A stretch of DNA of 64,000 nucleotides from Chloroflexota bacterium (lineage in GTDB: Bacteria > Chloroflexota > Anaerolineae > 4572-78 > J111): the NCBI GenBank assembly GCA_016860845.1, contig BOKF01000013.1:62001-126000 (forward strand), read 5' to 3'. Of the stretch, positions 17,956-26,003 are shown piece by piece; positions within the stretch are counted from its first letter, which is position 1, and each line of letters starts with the position of its first letter. A program made the position numbers and the translations under genes. The notes under the pieces are model-generated. The model was not told the origin of the DNA. It saw nothing but the letters and a program-made list of their open reading frames with translations, and did not search any database.

Positions 17956-18009
17956 TTAGGGGGGAATGGCGCAGATAGGCCAGGTTTGTCTGAGGGAAAG
18001 GACAACCAT
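17956..18009 (-). CDS. 17-codon leader ORF with a strong ribosome-binding site
   Basis: The minus strand carries AAAGGAGGT, 6 bases before ATG, the best Shine-Dalgarno sequence in the neighbourhood. The peptide reads MVVLSLRQTWPICAIPP and ends 75 bases before the DsrE-like gene. Its position after a terminator and before the operon suggests a regulatory uORF. A Trp, a Cys and a Pro-Pro end could make its translation rate sensitive. This is inference. Confidence 0.45.
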   Translation of the reverse strand: MVVLSLRQTWPICAIPP

Positions 18010-18081
18010 GGTGCAAACCTCCTTTGGATGAAATAAACTTGACCCGGCTTGATAAGACACGTTACCGGGGCAAGATTTCAA

Positions 18082-18118
18082 CAAAAAACCGCCGCTAGCT
18101 TATGCGCAGGCGGCGGCA
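18082..18118 (-). terminator. Intrinsic terminator within the leader of the DsrE operon
   Basis: CCGCCGC pairs with GCGGCGG around a 13-base loop and is followed by six T residues on the minus strand. It lies about 200 bases upstream of the DsrE-like gene and downstream of a strong promoter, so it can act as an attenuator or as the end of a small RNA. Confidence 0.8.
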
Positions 18119-18293
18119 AGAAAGGTCGCACCTTAGAGGAAAGGTGGGAGCTATATCACGGCAGCGAAACCTCACCGCCGCGCCAACAGGCATAAGTACC
18201 GGCATTGAGACGCAATCCAGCGTCTAATCCGACATTTCAAATACGGCGGTGCAGCAATGCTACCAAGAATATGCTCCTGATGATTTTAGAATT
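18082..18293 (-). ncRNA. Structured leader RNA (candidate riboswitch or small RNA)
   Basis: About 210 bases from the predicted start to the terminator. Visible helices are an AGACGC/GCGTCT hairpin (18208-18225) and a long-range stem pairing CTTATGC near 18196 with GCATAAG near 18099. That stem is extended inward by GGCGG against CCGCC, and it encloses a CACCTT/AAGGTG hairpin. The long-range stem uses the 5' arm of the terminator, so the two are mutually exclusive, as in a riboswitch. No known class signature was recognised (not cobalamin, TPP, FMN, SAM, lysine, fluoride, ZTP or Moco). A 6S-like RNA was considered but not established. Confidence 0.55.
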
Positions 18294-18299
18294 TGGTTA

Positions 18300-18328
18300 A
18301 GTATAACACAATCACCTTGGGCTGTAAA
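18300..18328 (-). promoter_or_regulatory. Promoter for the structured leader RNA
   Basis: On the minus strand TTTACA and TATACT are separated by exactly 17 bases, close to the sigma-70 consensus. Transcription would start near 18293. Confidence 0.65.
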
Positions 18329-18384
18329 TTTCGATACTAACCCGCAATTTTCAGCGATGGTTGGACGTGCGACCCATCCTCAAC

Positions 18385-19059
18385 CTAACGCCCGTACGCC
18401 CCCGGCCGCAGCAAGCGGGCCAACCTCCGCTCAAACCGGCCGCGCCGGTCGAGGGTGTGGGCCTGGTTTAACAGCCACTCGATCATGGTTTCCCGCAGGG
18501 TGTCCCACCGGCCCGGCTGCGATTCTTTGACCAGGGCCTGGATGTCCAACCACAGGGCGGTGGCTTCCAGCGGAAATTGGATTTCATCTAAAATGGCCGG
18601 ATGGACAGGGATGACCGAGGCGTCGGGCAAAACTTCGTTGAGGTAACGCTGGGCGCGGGCGGCGTGGTAGAGATGGGTCAGGGCAAAAATGTGGGCCAGG
18701 CCGTACGTCCGGCGCAGCACCCGGACCATGCGCACCTCCAGCAGGGTGCAGTTGGTCAACTGGCGGGTGATGGCATAGTCGCCGGGGATGTGGAAGCGTT
18801 CTACCAGCATCTTTTTCACCGCCTGGGCGTCGGGGGTCAGCCTGGGCCCATGGATATCGGAGGCGACAAAAATGAGGTAAGGCTTGGGATGGGGGGCGCT
18901 GTACCACAACGCAGCAGCCAGGGCAACCCGGCCCCACAACTGCTTATTTTCCAGCTTGGTGCCCTGGCGCTTGCCCATAATTAAAAGGGCGGAGGGGGTC
19001 TCCGGCCACTGCGGTTCGGCCGCGTCCGTTGAAGATGGATTAGGAGATGATACGTTCAT
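18385..19059 (-). CDS. YdcF/ElyC-like (DUF218) protein
   Basis: A 224-residue protein when started at MNVSSPNP; the 24 upstream codons fall in low-complexity CTTCCAA repeats and are unlikely to be coding. It shows DUF218 features: LLIMGKRQG near the start, a DAQAVKKMLVERFHIPGDYAI helix, a TNCTLLEV site and the LTHLYHAARAQRYLNE motif. Relatives act on envelope precursors or bind SAM, but the substrate is unknown. No membrane anchor is visible. Confidence 0.55.
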   Translation of the reverse strand: MNVSSPNPSSTDAAEPQWPETPSALLIMGKRQGTKLENKQLWGRVALAAALWYSAPHPKPYLIFVASDIHGPRLTPDAQAVKKMLVERFHIPGDYAITRQLTNCTLLEVRMVRVLRRTYGLAHIFALTHLYHAARAQRYLNEVLPDASVIPVHPAILDEIQFPLEATALWLDIQALVKESQPGRWDTLRETMIEWLLNQAHTLDRRGRFERRLARLLRPGAYGR

Positions 19060-19069
19060 ACGAGAAAAA

Positions 19070-19146
19070 TTCTTGGAGGACTGGAAGGTTGGAAGTTTGG
19101 TTTCCATCCTTCCAACCCTCCAGCCTTCCAATCTTCCACCCTTCCG
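19070..19146. repeat. Low-complexity CTTCCAA/TTGGAAGG repeats
   Basis: Degenerate short repeats built on CCTTCCAA and its complement fill the spacer between the YdcF-like and kynA genes. They extend past the likely start of the former. Confidence 0.5.
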
Positions 19147-19929
19147 CTACAGCTCCGTCCGAATAGCCCACAAATCAGGAAAGGCCGACTTTAGCAGGGT
19201 GGTTTGCAGGTAGCCCACTCCCGCCGAGCCGCCCGTGCCCTGCTTGGTTCCAATGGTCCGCTCAACCATTTTGATGTGGCGGTAGCGCCACTCCTGCACC
19301 CCCTCATCAAAATCAACCAGCCGCTCGCAGACCGGGGCGCGGACGGGGTCGTTGCGGTAGATGTCAATCAGAATTTTTTGGACCTCCGGCGAGGGCTGCA
19401 CCGGCTGGGTTACATCTCGCACCAGCAGTTCCGCCGGCACGGGATAGCCATTGGCCGCCAGGTAATGCAAAAAGGCGTCCCACAGGGTTGGCTGCCGGTA
19501 ACGCAGTTCCAATTGGCGGCGGGCGCTGGTATCTTCAGAATAGTGGACCATGACGGCGCGGCGCTTGTGGCCCAGCACAAACTCCAGCTCACGGAATTGG
19601 TGGGATTGAAACCCGCTGGCCGACTCCAGCCGGTAGCGGAACGATAAAAATTCCAGCGGCGTCATCGTCTCCAGGATGTCAATCTGGGCGACCATCGTTT
19701 TAAGGATGGTCAAAATCCGGCGCAGGGTGTGCTGCACGCGCGGGGTGTCGTTGCTGACCAACAACTGCCGGACGTAATCCAGCTCGTGCAGCACCTGTTT
19801 GAACCACAGCTCGTAGACCTGGTGGATGACGATGAACAGCATCTCGTCATGTTCCGGGCCTTCCGAGAGCGGCTGCTGGGCCGACAAAATTTGGTCCAGT
19901 TTTAAGTAATTGGCGTAGGTCACTGCCAT
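19147..19929 (-). CDS. kynA: Tryptophan 2,3-dioxygenase
   Basis: A 260-residue haem enzyme that opens the indole ring of tryptophan to N-formylkynurenine, the first step of the kynurenine pathway. Family motifs are clear: YANYLKLDQILSAQQPLSE, the haem-pocket HDEMLFIVIHQVYELWFKQ (with the substrate-base His), RLESASGFQSHQFRELE and GTGGSAGVGYLQ at the C-terminus. Length is normal for the bacterial enzyme. No other kynurenine gene is adjacent. Confidence 0.93.
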   Translation of the reverse strand: MAVTYANYLKLDQILSAQQPLSEGPEHDEMLFIVIHQVYELWFKQVLHELDYVRQLLVSNDTPRVQHTLRRILTILKTMVAQIDILETMTPLEFLSFRYRLESASGFQSHQFRELEFVLGHKRRAVMVHYSEDTSARRQLELRYRQPTLWDAFLHYLAANGYPVPAELLVRDVTQPVQPSPEVQKILIDIYRNDPVRAPVCERLVDFDEGVQEWRYRHIKMVERTIGTKQGTGGSAGVGYLQTTLLKSAFPDLWAIRTEL

Positions 19930-19976
19930 GACGGCCTCCTTTATTGAATAACACGGAATTATGCAATTGCAGGATT

Positions 19977-20050
19977 GCCCCCCTCTAACTCCCCCCAGAG
20001 GGGGGAGAATTAGCTTAAATCCCTCCCTTTGGGAGGGATTTAGGGAGGGC
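19977..20050. repeat. G/C-rich double palindrome
   Basis: A CCCCCTCTAACTCCCCC / GAGGGGGGAG hairpin is followed by AAATCCCTCCC-TTT-GGGAGGGATTT. It overlaps the 3' end of the next gene and resembles the element at 8924-9053. It may help terminate transcription. Confidence 0.5.
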
Positions 20051-22568
20051 TTTTCCCCCCGCTTCCGTCAACTCCCTGTCCCTCTTCCAACAGCGCCCGG
20101 CGCGAGACTTTACCGACAAAGGATTTGGGCAGCGTCTCGCGAAACTCAATCTCCGCCGGCACCGCATAGGCGTCGAGGTGGCGGCGGCACAGGGCCAGCA
20201 GTTCTTCGACTGAGAGGCTTGCCCCGGGACGGGGCACGACAAACGCTTTAACTCGCTGCGGCCCGTTTTCACCCACCGGCACACCGACCACCGCGGCTTC
20301 CAGCACTTTGTTGTGTTCGTACAGCACCTCTTCGACATCGCGGGGATAGACATTGTGACTGCCGACAATGATCGTATCTTTTTTGCGGCCAATTAATTGA
20401 AAATAACCGTCGCTCTCCATGACCGCCACATCGCCGGTGTAGAGCCAGCCGTCCTTGAGCACGGCCTGGGTGGCTGCTTCGTCGGCCCAGTACCCGGCCA
20501 TGATCTGTGGCCCCTTCACCACCAACTCGCCCACCTGGCCGGGCGGCAAATCGGCCCCGCTGGCCAGGTCAACGATCTTGGCTTCGGTATTGGAGATTGG
20601 CACGCCGATGGAGCCAACCTTGCGCACCCCGTAAAGCGGATTGGCGTGGGTCACCGGCGAAGCCTCGGTCAGGCCGTAACCTTCGACCAGCCGGCCGCGG
20701 GTCAGTTTTTCAAAGGCTTCCTGGACCTCCACCGGCAGCGGGGCAGCCCCGCTCACACAGGCCTTAATCGAATCCAGGCCGTAGGCGCGGACATTGGGGG
20801 CCTGGTTGATGGCCATATACATCGAGGGGACCGCCGGAAAGAGCGTGGGTCGATACTGCTTGATCTGGGCGAGCACGTCCGCCAGGTCAAACGCGGGCAG
20901 GAGCACCAGGGTGGCCGCCAGGGCAATCGGAATGTTCAGGGCATTGGTCAAGCCGTAGCTGTGGCTCAGCGGGACCACCGACAGGCAGACCTCCTCGCCA
21001 TAGCGCAGCTCATGAATCCAGTGGCGGGTTTGCAGGGCATTCGCCACCAGGTTGGCGTGGGTCAGGCAGACGGCCTTGGCTTCGTCAGTTGCGCCGCTGG
21101 TATAGAGGATGGCGGCCAAATCCTCGCTGTCCACTTTGATTGAAGGGGGCGTTAGGATGGCGTCCTGCATGAACTCGGCCATGGGCAAACCAGCCGTACC
21201 TTTTGCCTCGCTGCTGATGAGGGTGGTCGAAGTCCAGCGGGCCAGCAGTTTTCGATAGGGTTCGGCCGGGAGCATAGCCCGCATGTCGGCCAGGATGATG
21301 TGGCGCATGTCGGTTTGCTCCTGGACCGCCTTGATCAGGCCGTTAAACTCGGCCAGCGTGACCAGCACCCTGGCCCCGGTCTGCTTGATTTGCCGGACAA
21401 TCTGGGCCGCATCGGCTTCAGGGTGTGAGAGAACCACCACCCCGCCCGCTTTTAGCGTACCGTAATAGGCCACAATCATCTGGGGCATGTTGGGCAAGAC
21501 AACCATCACCCGCTCCCCCGGTCCAACGCCCAGACCCAGCAAGGCGTGAGCAAACTGGTTGACCTGCCGGTTGAGTTGCTGGTAGGTCAGCCGGACGCCA
21601 TAAAAAATCGTCGCCGTCCGTTTGGGCGCCCAATCCGCCGCACCCTCCAGGAATTTGGTCAAGGGCTGGCGGGGAATGGGGACAGTGAGGGGTGTCTCCG
21701 GGCCATAGCTGGACAGCCAGGGACGCTGTTGAAAGAGTGTATTCACCCCTGGCTGACCGCGCCAGGAACTGCGCCGCTCGCCGGCAATGAAGCGTTCGAT
21801 GGCCCGGTTGACCGCCTGGTGGCGCTCCAACTGGACCTTGTGCTTGGCCGACCCGACATCGTAAACCTCCGCGCCGGGGACCATTTTGCTCAAATCATCA
21901 AACACATAGCGGGGAAAGTAGCTGTCTCGCTCGCCGGTGATGATCAGGGTCGGGGTGGTGATGTTGCGCAGCAGCGGCCAGCCCTGCCACTGGCGCATAT
22001 TGTTCAGCATCATCCGCTTCATCACGTGGATTTCGGCGTTCCAGCGAGGGCGGTAGTTCCACCAGGGCCGGAAAAAGGCGTTTGGCAGGCGAAAGGCCCA
22101 GGTGGCCCGGCGCGGCAGGGGATACTCCCCGGCAGTGGCAATCAGCACCAATTTTTCCAGCCGTTCCGGGTGGGCGTTGGCGTACTCCACACAAATCGAG
22201 CCGCCAAAGGAGTGCCCGACCAGCACAAATTTCTCCGGCAGGTTGAGCGTGTCGGCGATGGTTTGCAAGTCGTCCACCAGTTCGGGCATGGTGTATTGGG
22301 TTAGGGGGGCATCGCTCTGCCCGTGACCGCGCAAATCTGGGGCAATCACGCGATAGGCGCGGGCAAAATAGTTGATCTGAAATTCCCAGGTTTCGGCGCA
22401 GCCGGCGTAGCCGTGGACAAACAGGATCGTCTTTTCCACCCCTTCGGGCCAAATATCAATGACGCTCAACTCGGCCCCGGTCAAACCATGGATAGGTACA
22501 TCCACGCGGTAGAGGTTGAAATCCAGGAGAAGATCACGCCGTTTCAATCCCCGCAATTTTCGTTTCAT
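20040..22568 (-). CDS. Alpha/beta hydrolase fused to an AMP-forming acyl-CoA ligase
   Basis: An 842-residue two-domain protein. Residues ~1-270 are an alpha/beta hydrolase: FVHGYAGCAETW oxyanion loop, nucleophile elbow LVGHSFGGS, and GERDSYFP with the acid. Residues ~290-842 are an ANL adenylating enzyme: EGYGLTEASPVTH (A5), GWLYTGDVAV (A7), GRKKDTIIVGSHNVYPRD (A8) and the catalytic Lys in KSFVGKVSRR (A10). The A3 loop reads YTSGATDEAKAVCL instead of YTSGTTGxPKGV, so ATP binding may be altered. A hydrolase feeding a freed acid to its own ligase is plausible but unproven. Confidence 0.82.
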   Translation of the reverse strand: MKRKLRGLKRRDLLLDFNLYRVDVPIHGLTGAELSVIDIWPEGVEKTILFVHGYAGCAETWEFQINYFARAYRVIAPDLRGHGQSDAPLTQYTMPELVDDLQTIADTLNLPEKFVLVGHSFGGSICVEYANAHPERLEKLVLIATAGEYPLPRRATWAFRLPNAFFRPWWNYRPRWNAEIHVMKRMMLNNMRQWQGWPLLRNITTPTLIITGERDSYFPRYVFDDLSKMVPGAEVYDVGSAKHKVQLERHQAVNRAIERFIAGERRSSWRGQPGVNTLFQQRPWLSSYGPETPLTVPIPRQPLTKFLEGAADWAPKRTATIFYGVRLTYQQLNRQVNQFAHALLGLGVGPGERVMVVLPNMPQMIVAYYGTLKAGGVVVLSHPEADAAQIVRQIKQTGARVLVTLAEFNGLIKAVQEQTDMRHIILADMRAMLPAEPYRKLLARWTSTTLISSEAKGTAGLPMAEFMQDAILTPPSIKVDSEDLAAILYTSGATDEAKAVCLTHANLVANALQTRHWIHELRYGEEVCLSVVPLSHSYGLTNALNIPIALAATLVLLPAFDLADVLAQIKQYRPTLFPAVPSMYMAINQAPNVRAYGLDSIKACVSGAAPLPVEVQEAFEKLTRGRLVEGYGLTEASPVTHANPLYGVRKVGSIGVPISNTEAKIVDLASGADLPPGQVGELVVKGPQIMAGYWADEAATQAVLKDGWLYTGDVAVMESDGYFQLIGRKKDTIIVGSHNVYPRDVEEVLYEHNKVLEAAVVGVPVGENGPQRVKAFVVPRPGASLSVEELLALCRRHLDAYAVPAEIEFRETLPKSFVGKVSRRALLEEGQGVDGSGGKSPP

Positions 22569-22709
22569 AGACTCTCCTCGCCCCGGACAGTATCACGTGC
22601 AGGCATGGCAGACAAAATTCCTTCGTCTCATAGGGAAATACCTTTTTTCCGGGCTACAAACACCCGCCAGTCGGGGTGTAAGTAATGCTAGCAAAAAACA
22701 GGAATTTGT

Positions 22710-22818
22710 CTAGTAGACCATCTCACCGCGCACAAAAGCAGCGGTGCGGGGGTCGGTGGGGGTATTAAAGAGAGCAGGGGTAGGGGCAGTTTCGATTAAC
22801 CAGCGTGTGACAAAAAGA
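22710..22818 (-). pseudogene. C-terminal remnant of a tungstate/phosphate-type ABC ATPase
   Basis: Immediately after the ModE gene, a reading frame without a start reads WLIETAPTPALFNTP, then DPRTAAFVRGEMVY before a stop. This matches the extreme C-terminus of ABC ATPases of the tungstate (TupC-like) and related families. The rest of the ATPase and both other transporter subunits are absent. A ModE-type regulator next to it supports a lost molybdate or tungstate uptake operon. Confidence 0.55.
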
Positions 22819-23178
22819 TCAGCCAAGCTGATCTTTGGGAAAATGCTCTTGAAAGCGATTGGCGATGGTTTCATTTAAACCGGCGGCAAATTGGTGGAAG
22901 CGCTCGATGTAATCCACAGCCACCGGGGTGAGCTGCGAGCCGCCGCCGCCGCTGCCACCGGTTTGGGTATCAATCAATTTGACGCCCAACCGTTCCTCGC
23001 ATTCGTGAATTTTGTCCCAGGCTCGCCGGTAGGACACCCCCATTTTGGACGCGGCGGCTGAAATAGAGCCGGTTTCGCCAACAGCCTCAAGCAGCCTGAC
23101 CCGCCAGGAACTCAGGGCAACTTTACCGTCTTTTTCGATCCAAAAGTTTGCTTTGGCCTGCATCATGGGCTGAGTCAA
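22819..23178 (-). CDS. ModE-type winged-helix regulator (DNA-binding domain only)
   Basis: A 119-residue protein matching the N-terminal domain of ModE. It has SSWRVRLLEAVGETGSISAA, then the recognition helix KMGVSYRRAWDKIHECEERL and GGSGGGGSQLTPVA. The molybdate-binding TOBE/MOP domains are missing, as in many single-domain ModE-like proteins. It probably controls molybdate or tungstate related genes, but the neighbouring transporter is only a remnant. An internal Met a few codons in (MMQAKANF) is an alternative start. Confidence 0.82.
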   Translation of the reverse strand: MTQPMMQAKANFWIEKDGKVALSSWRVRLLEAVGETGSISAAASKMGVSYRRAWDKIHECEERLGVKLIDTQTGGSGGGGSQLTPVAVDYIERFHQFAAGLNETIANRFQEHFPKDQLG

Positions 23179-23226
23179 TCGGGGAAGATTTGCCGGGCTA
23201 CAAAAATGCCGCGCACAGGGGTCAGT

Positions 23227-23631
23227 TCACTGGGAATTCTTCGCCGTTTGAGACCGGTTGATTAAATCCTTGATTTTACCCAACAAATCGCGAACCACAA
23301 ACGGTTTGACTACGTAACCGTCAAACATACCGGCATAGTTAGAGGTTTCAGATTCGTCTTCGAGGTAGTGGCGGGCAGTCAGCATAATCACCGGAATGTG
23401 AGCCAGTTTCTCACTTTTTTTGATAATTTGCAGCACTTGCCAGCCATCCATGCCCAGCATCATGATATCAAGGAGAATCAAGTCAACTGGCTGTTCCCCT
23501 TTATTGAGGATCTCCAGGCCTTCGATCCCACCCAGCGCCGAAATAACCTCGAAACCCTCGCGCTCCAAAATTAACCGTCCCAGGGTGATCATTTCACGGT
23601 CGTCGTCAATCATTAGCACTCGGTAGGCCAC
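23227..23631 (-). CDS. Single-domain response regulator
   Basis: A 134-residue stand-alone receiver domain with an acidic triad DDD at 9-11, phosphoacceptor D55 in LILLDIMMLGMDGW, a Thr switch in IMLTARH and a Lys in GYVVKPFVV. There is no output domain, so it signals by protein contact or relays phosphate. No kinase is adjacent. AGGAG lies upstream of the ATG. Confidence 0.88.
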   Translation of the reverse strand: MAYRVLMIDDDREMITLGRLILEREGFEVISALGGIEGLEILNKGEQPVDLILLDIMMLGMDGWQVLQIIKKSEKLAHIPVIMLTARHYLEDESETSNYAGMFDGYVVKPFVVRDLLGKIKDLINRSQTAKNSQ

Positions 23632-23794
23632 AGGTTACTCCTTTGACTGGGTTTGTAGTTTATTTCGAAAGCGAAGTTGAAGGTTAAAGGCAGCGGTCAA
23701 AACTGGCTGATGGGACGCGTTCCCTTCAAAAACGAAGCGCTCATAATCAGGATTAGTATAACACGATTAGATAGTATTGGCAACGTAAAATCAA

Positions 23795-24202
23795 TTAGTG
23801 AAGTTTCTTTTTAGGCACCACCGTTTGAAACTTATAGCGGATGGCAGGTCGGGTTAGCGCCAGCACAATACCAATGGAAATAAGCACCTGCGAGACCATC
23901 CGCCAATCCGAAGGCGCTTGGAGGAAGACAACTGTATAGAACACGTAAGGAATAGCGATCAAATGGAGAACCACATTGGCAAATCTGGCCCATTCCTGGA
24001 TTGCCAGCAAACCCGCGCCCATTGCCCCATATATCCCTAGCAGTACCAGCGAGGCCAGAGTAGTTGCGTCGAAATAACCTACCAGCGTCACAAGAATGAC
24101 ACCCAGCAGCGCAATTGCCAGTTCAAAACACCCAATGAGAATCACGGCAATGGGGATGTTTTTATCAGGCGGCGGCAAATTCTGGGGAAAACTGTTCTTC
24201 AA
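23795..24202 (-). CDS. Small membrane protein (about four helices)
   Basis: A 135-residue hydrophobic protein with four predicted membrane segments (IPIAVILIGCFELAIALLGV, TTLASLVLLGIYGAMGAGLL, VVLHLIAIPYVFYTVVFL, VLISIGIVLALTR) and a basic C-terminus. No family is recognised. Confidence 0.55.
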   Translation of the reverse strand: MKNSFPQNLPPPDKNIPIAVILIGCFELAIALLGVILVTLVGYFDATTLASLVLLGIYGAMGAGLLAIQEWARFANVVLHLIAIPYVFYTVVFLQAPSDWRMVSQVLISIGIVLALTRPAIRYKFQTVVPKKKLH

Positions 24203-24476
24203 ATGAATAATCCTTTATTCCTCTATGTCAATAAAGTATAACATAGGCAGACCTGCTGTCAAAGGCATTGCCGGGTCATTACTCTTTCCCCAAAGCCACC
24301 CCCCCAACAATATAACCATTTTTTACCCCAGCTTTACGGACTACCATCCTTTACCGTGATATATTAGAAAAAGGGGAGCTTAGCCTGAAACAGGGGGTAA
24401 CTAATCTATCAATTCCTTTTATCAGGGTAAACAAGGTGGTGCTGCTGAACTAACCGATAAGCCGGATATAACAGAC
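24203..24476. other. Intergenic region without an evident gene
   Basis: A divergent spacer. Only an A/T-rich stretch with a GATATATTAG that could be a -10 box for the rightward gene is seen. Confidence 0.3.
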
Positions 24477-25028
24477 GTGAACCAGATCAAACCAGACTTC
24501 TTCATCCACACCATTGACCGCAACGACATCATCATTGATCTTAACGACGCCTGGCTGCGTTTTGCCTTGGAAAATGATGCGCCCCACCTTACCTATCAGG
24601 CGGTTGTTGGCCGCTCCCTGTGGGCCTTCATCGCCGGTGCTGAAACCCATCACATCTATCGCCTTTTGCTAAAACAGATTCGCCAATCTCAGCAGCGGGT
24701 TGTCTTCACGCACCGCTGTGACAGTCCCACTCTCATCCGCTACGTCCAGATGGAAATCATTCCCGCCGCCAACGGCATTGTAGAATTCAGAAATCAACTG
24801 CTCCTGCAAAAACAGCGTGATCCGGTCCCGCTTTTGGACCCTGCAGTTCAACGGACGAGCGAAATGCTCAAGATGTGCAGTTGGTGTAACCGCCTCCTGT
24901 GTGATCAAATGTGGCTGCTCCTCGAAGAGGCTATCAACTACCTGGGCCTGTTCGGCGCTTCTCAACTGCCCCAGATAACGCACGGCATCTGCCCGACCTG
25001 TACTCTCTTGTTTGAAGATCTGCGTTAA
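24477..25028 (+). CDS. PAS-like protein with a CxxC...HxxCPxC zinc-type tail
   Basis: A 183-residue protein with a GTG start and no strong ribosome-binding site. Residues 1-115 look like a PAS fold (FIHTIDRNDIIIDLNDAWL, then GRSLWAFIAG). The C-terminus carries MCSWCNRLL and THGICPTCTLLFE, a four-ligand pattern often found after PAS domains in sensory proteins. Here there is no kinase or output domain, so it probably senses and passes on a signal by contact. Confidence 0.6.
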   Translation: MNQIKPDFFIHTIDRNDIIIDLNDAWLRFALENDAPHLTYQAVVGRSLWAFIAGAETHHIYRLLLKQIRQSQQRVVFTHRCDSPTLIRYVQMEIIPAANGIVEFRNQLLLQKQRDPVPLLDPAVQRTSEMLKMCSWCNRLLCDQMWLLLEEAINYLGLFGASQLPQITHGICPTCTLLFEDLR

Positions 25029-25045
25029 ACCCATCTATTCCCTGA

Positions 25046-25843
25046 TTAGCTTCTGATTACCCGGACTGTCCGCATCAGTTGTCTGACCTTATCCTCTACC
25101 ACCCGGTCATGCGGTTCAGAACCGCTCTTTAAAGCAGTGCCGATAATCGCGCCGTCGGCATATTGGAATACCTCGACCACGTTGGCTGGGGTCGTCCCAC
25201 TGCCGACCAGCACCGGGAAATCCCCGACGGCCTCCCTGGCCTCCTGCAAATCGGTTAGCGCCGGCATATCACCGGTGGCTCTGCCGGTAACAATGATAGC
25301 ATCGGCCCCACCAGCCACGGCCTGCTGAGCCGAGGTAGTCAACGACTTCTCTTCCAACAGTTCGCTGTATTTAACCTGGATGTCGGCCAGCACCGCCACG
25401 TGTTCAGCTTTGAGTTGCCGGCGATAGGCGATAATCTCAGCCGGATCAGGCTCGATGACTCTGTCCTTGACCCTGACCCTATCCACAAAAAAATCAAGCC
25501 GGACAAAAGCTGCCCCGCAAGCCTTGGCAATGGCCAGAGAGGCTTGCCAGTCATTGAGCAGGACCTCCAATCCGACCGGAACCTGGGCTTGTTCCATCAC
25601 TTTGTGCATCATCCAGGTAAACGAGGCCACGATTTCCGGGCCGACCGTAAATTGATGGGGATGGTCATACTCGTTCTCAACGATCACCCCATCCACACCA
25701 CCCCGCTGTAAACTGTGCAGGTCTTTGAGCACCAACACCAGGGTCGCCTCCATACTGGTAAATTCTGAATAACCCAGCAAGGGGGGAAGATGAATCACGC
25801 CGATCACTGGCCGGGTTACAGGAAAGAAAATCTGTCGAAACAT
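25046..25843 (-). CDS. BtpA/SgcQ-family TIM-barrel protein
   Basis: A 265-residue protein from MFRQIFF, with GAGGAG at a good distance. Family signatures are PVIGVIHLPPLLGYSE at the N-terminus, GGVDGVIVENEYDHP and ADAIIVTGRATGDMP. BtpA stabilises photosystem I in cyanobacteria, whereas SgcQ-like members sit in sugar operons. Next to a PfkB kinase on the same strand, a carbohydrate or nucleoside role is more likely here. Confidence 0.82.
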   Translation of the reverse strand: MFRQIFFPVTRPVIGVIHLPPLLGYSEFTSMEATLVLVLKDLHSLQRGGVDGVIVENEYDHPHQFTVGPEIVASFTWMMHKVMEQAQVPVGLEVLLNDWQASLAIAKACGAAFVRLDFFVDRVRVKDRVIEPDPAEIIAYRRQLKAEHVAVLADIQVKYSELLEEKSLTTSAQQAVAGGADAIIVTGRATGDMPALTDLQEAREAVGDFPVLVGSGTTPANVVEVFQYADGAIIGTALKSGSEPHDRVVEDKVRQLMRTVRVIRS

Positions 25844-25868
25844 TATTTTTCTCCTCGTAAATAAACCT

Positions 25869-25917
25869 GGAGTGCAAACCTTGGTTTGCCAATAAACCAA
25901 AGCAAGCTTTGGACTCC
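25869..25917. repeat. Imperfect palindrome (GGAGTGCAAA ... TTTGGACTCC)
   Basis: A long imperfect hairpin lies just upstream of the BtpA-family gene. It has the GGAGTCCAAAGCTTGCTTTGG type of sequence of a dispersed host intergenic repeat. Confidence 0.5.
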
Positions 25918-25932
25918 ATTTTCATCCTTGAT

Positions 25933-25959
25933 GGCGTACCACAGGTTCGTGAACACTCC
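25933..25959 (-). repeat. AGTGTTCACGARCCTGTGG repeat, left inverted copy
   Basis: A roughly 27-bp sequence that recurs in opposite orientation at 29226-29253, with only a few differences. The two copies bracket the PfkB and two DDAH-like genes. Confidence 0.5.
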
Positions 25960-25970
25960 TCAATAACTTC

Positions 25971-26003
25971 AGACCCTAAAGGTCTTAAAGACCTTTAGGG
26001 TCT
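25971..26003. repeat. Perfect 16-bp-arm palindrome at the pfkB stop codon
   Basis: AGACCCTAAAGGTCTT and its complement surround one base. The stop of the kinase gene lies inside. It can fold into a very stable hairpin and probably ends or stabilises the kinase transcript; no T tract follows. Confidence 0.65.

Noticed and set aside
18082..18293. Assignment to a known riboswitch or to 6S RNA
   Set aside because: Consensus boxes of the common classes were not found. Length and promoter/terminator layout would fit 6S RNA, but its central bubble and conserved strands could not be matched by eye.
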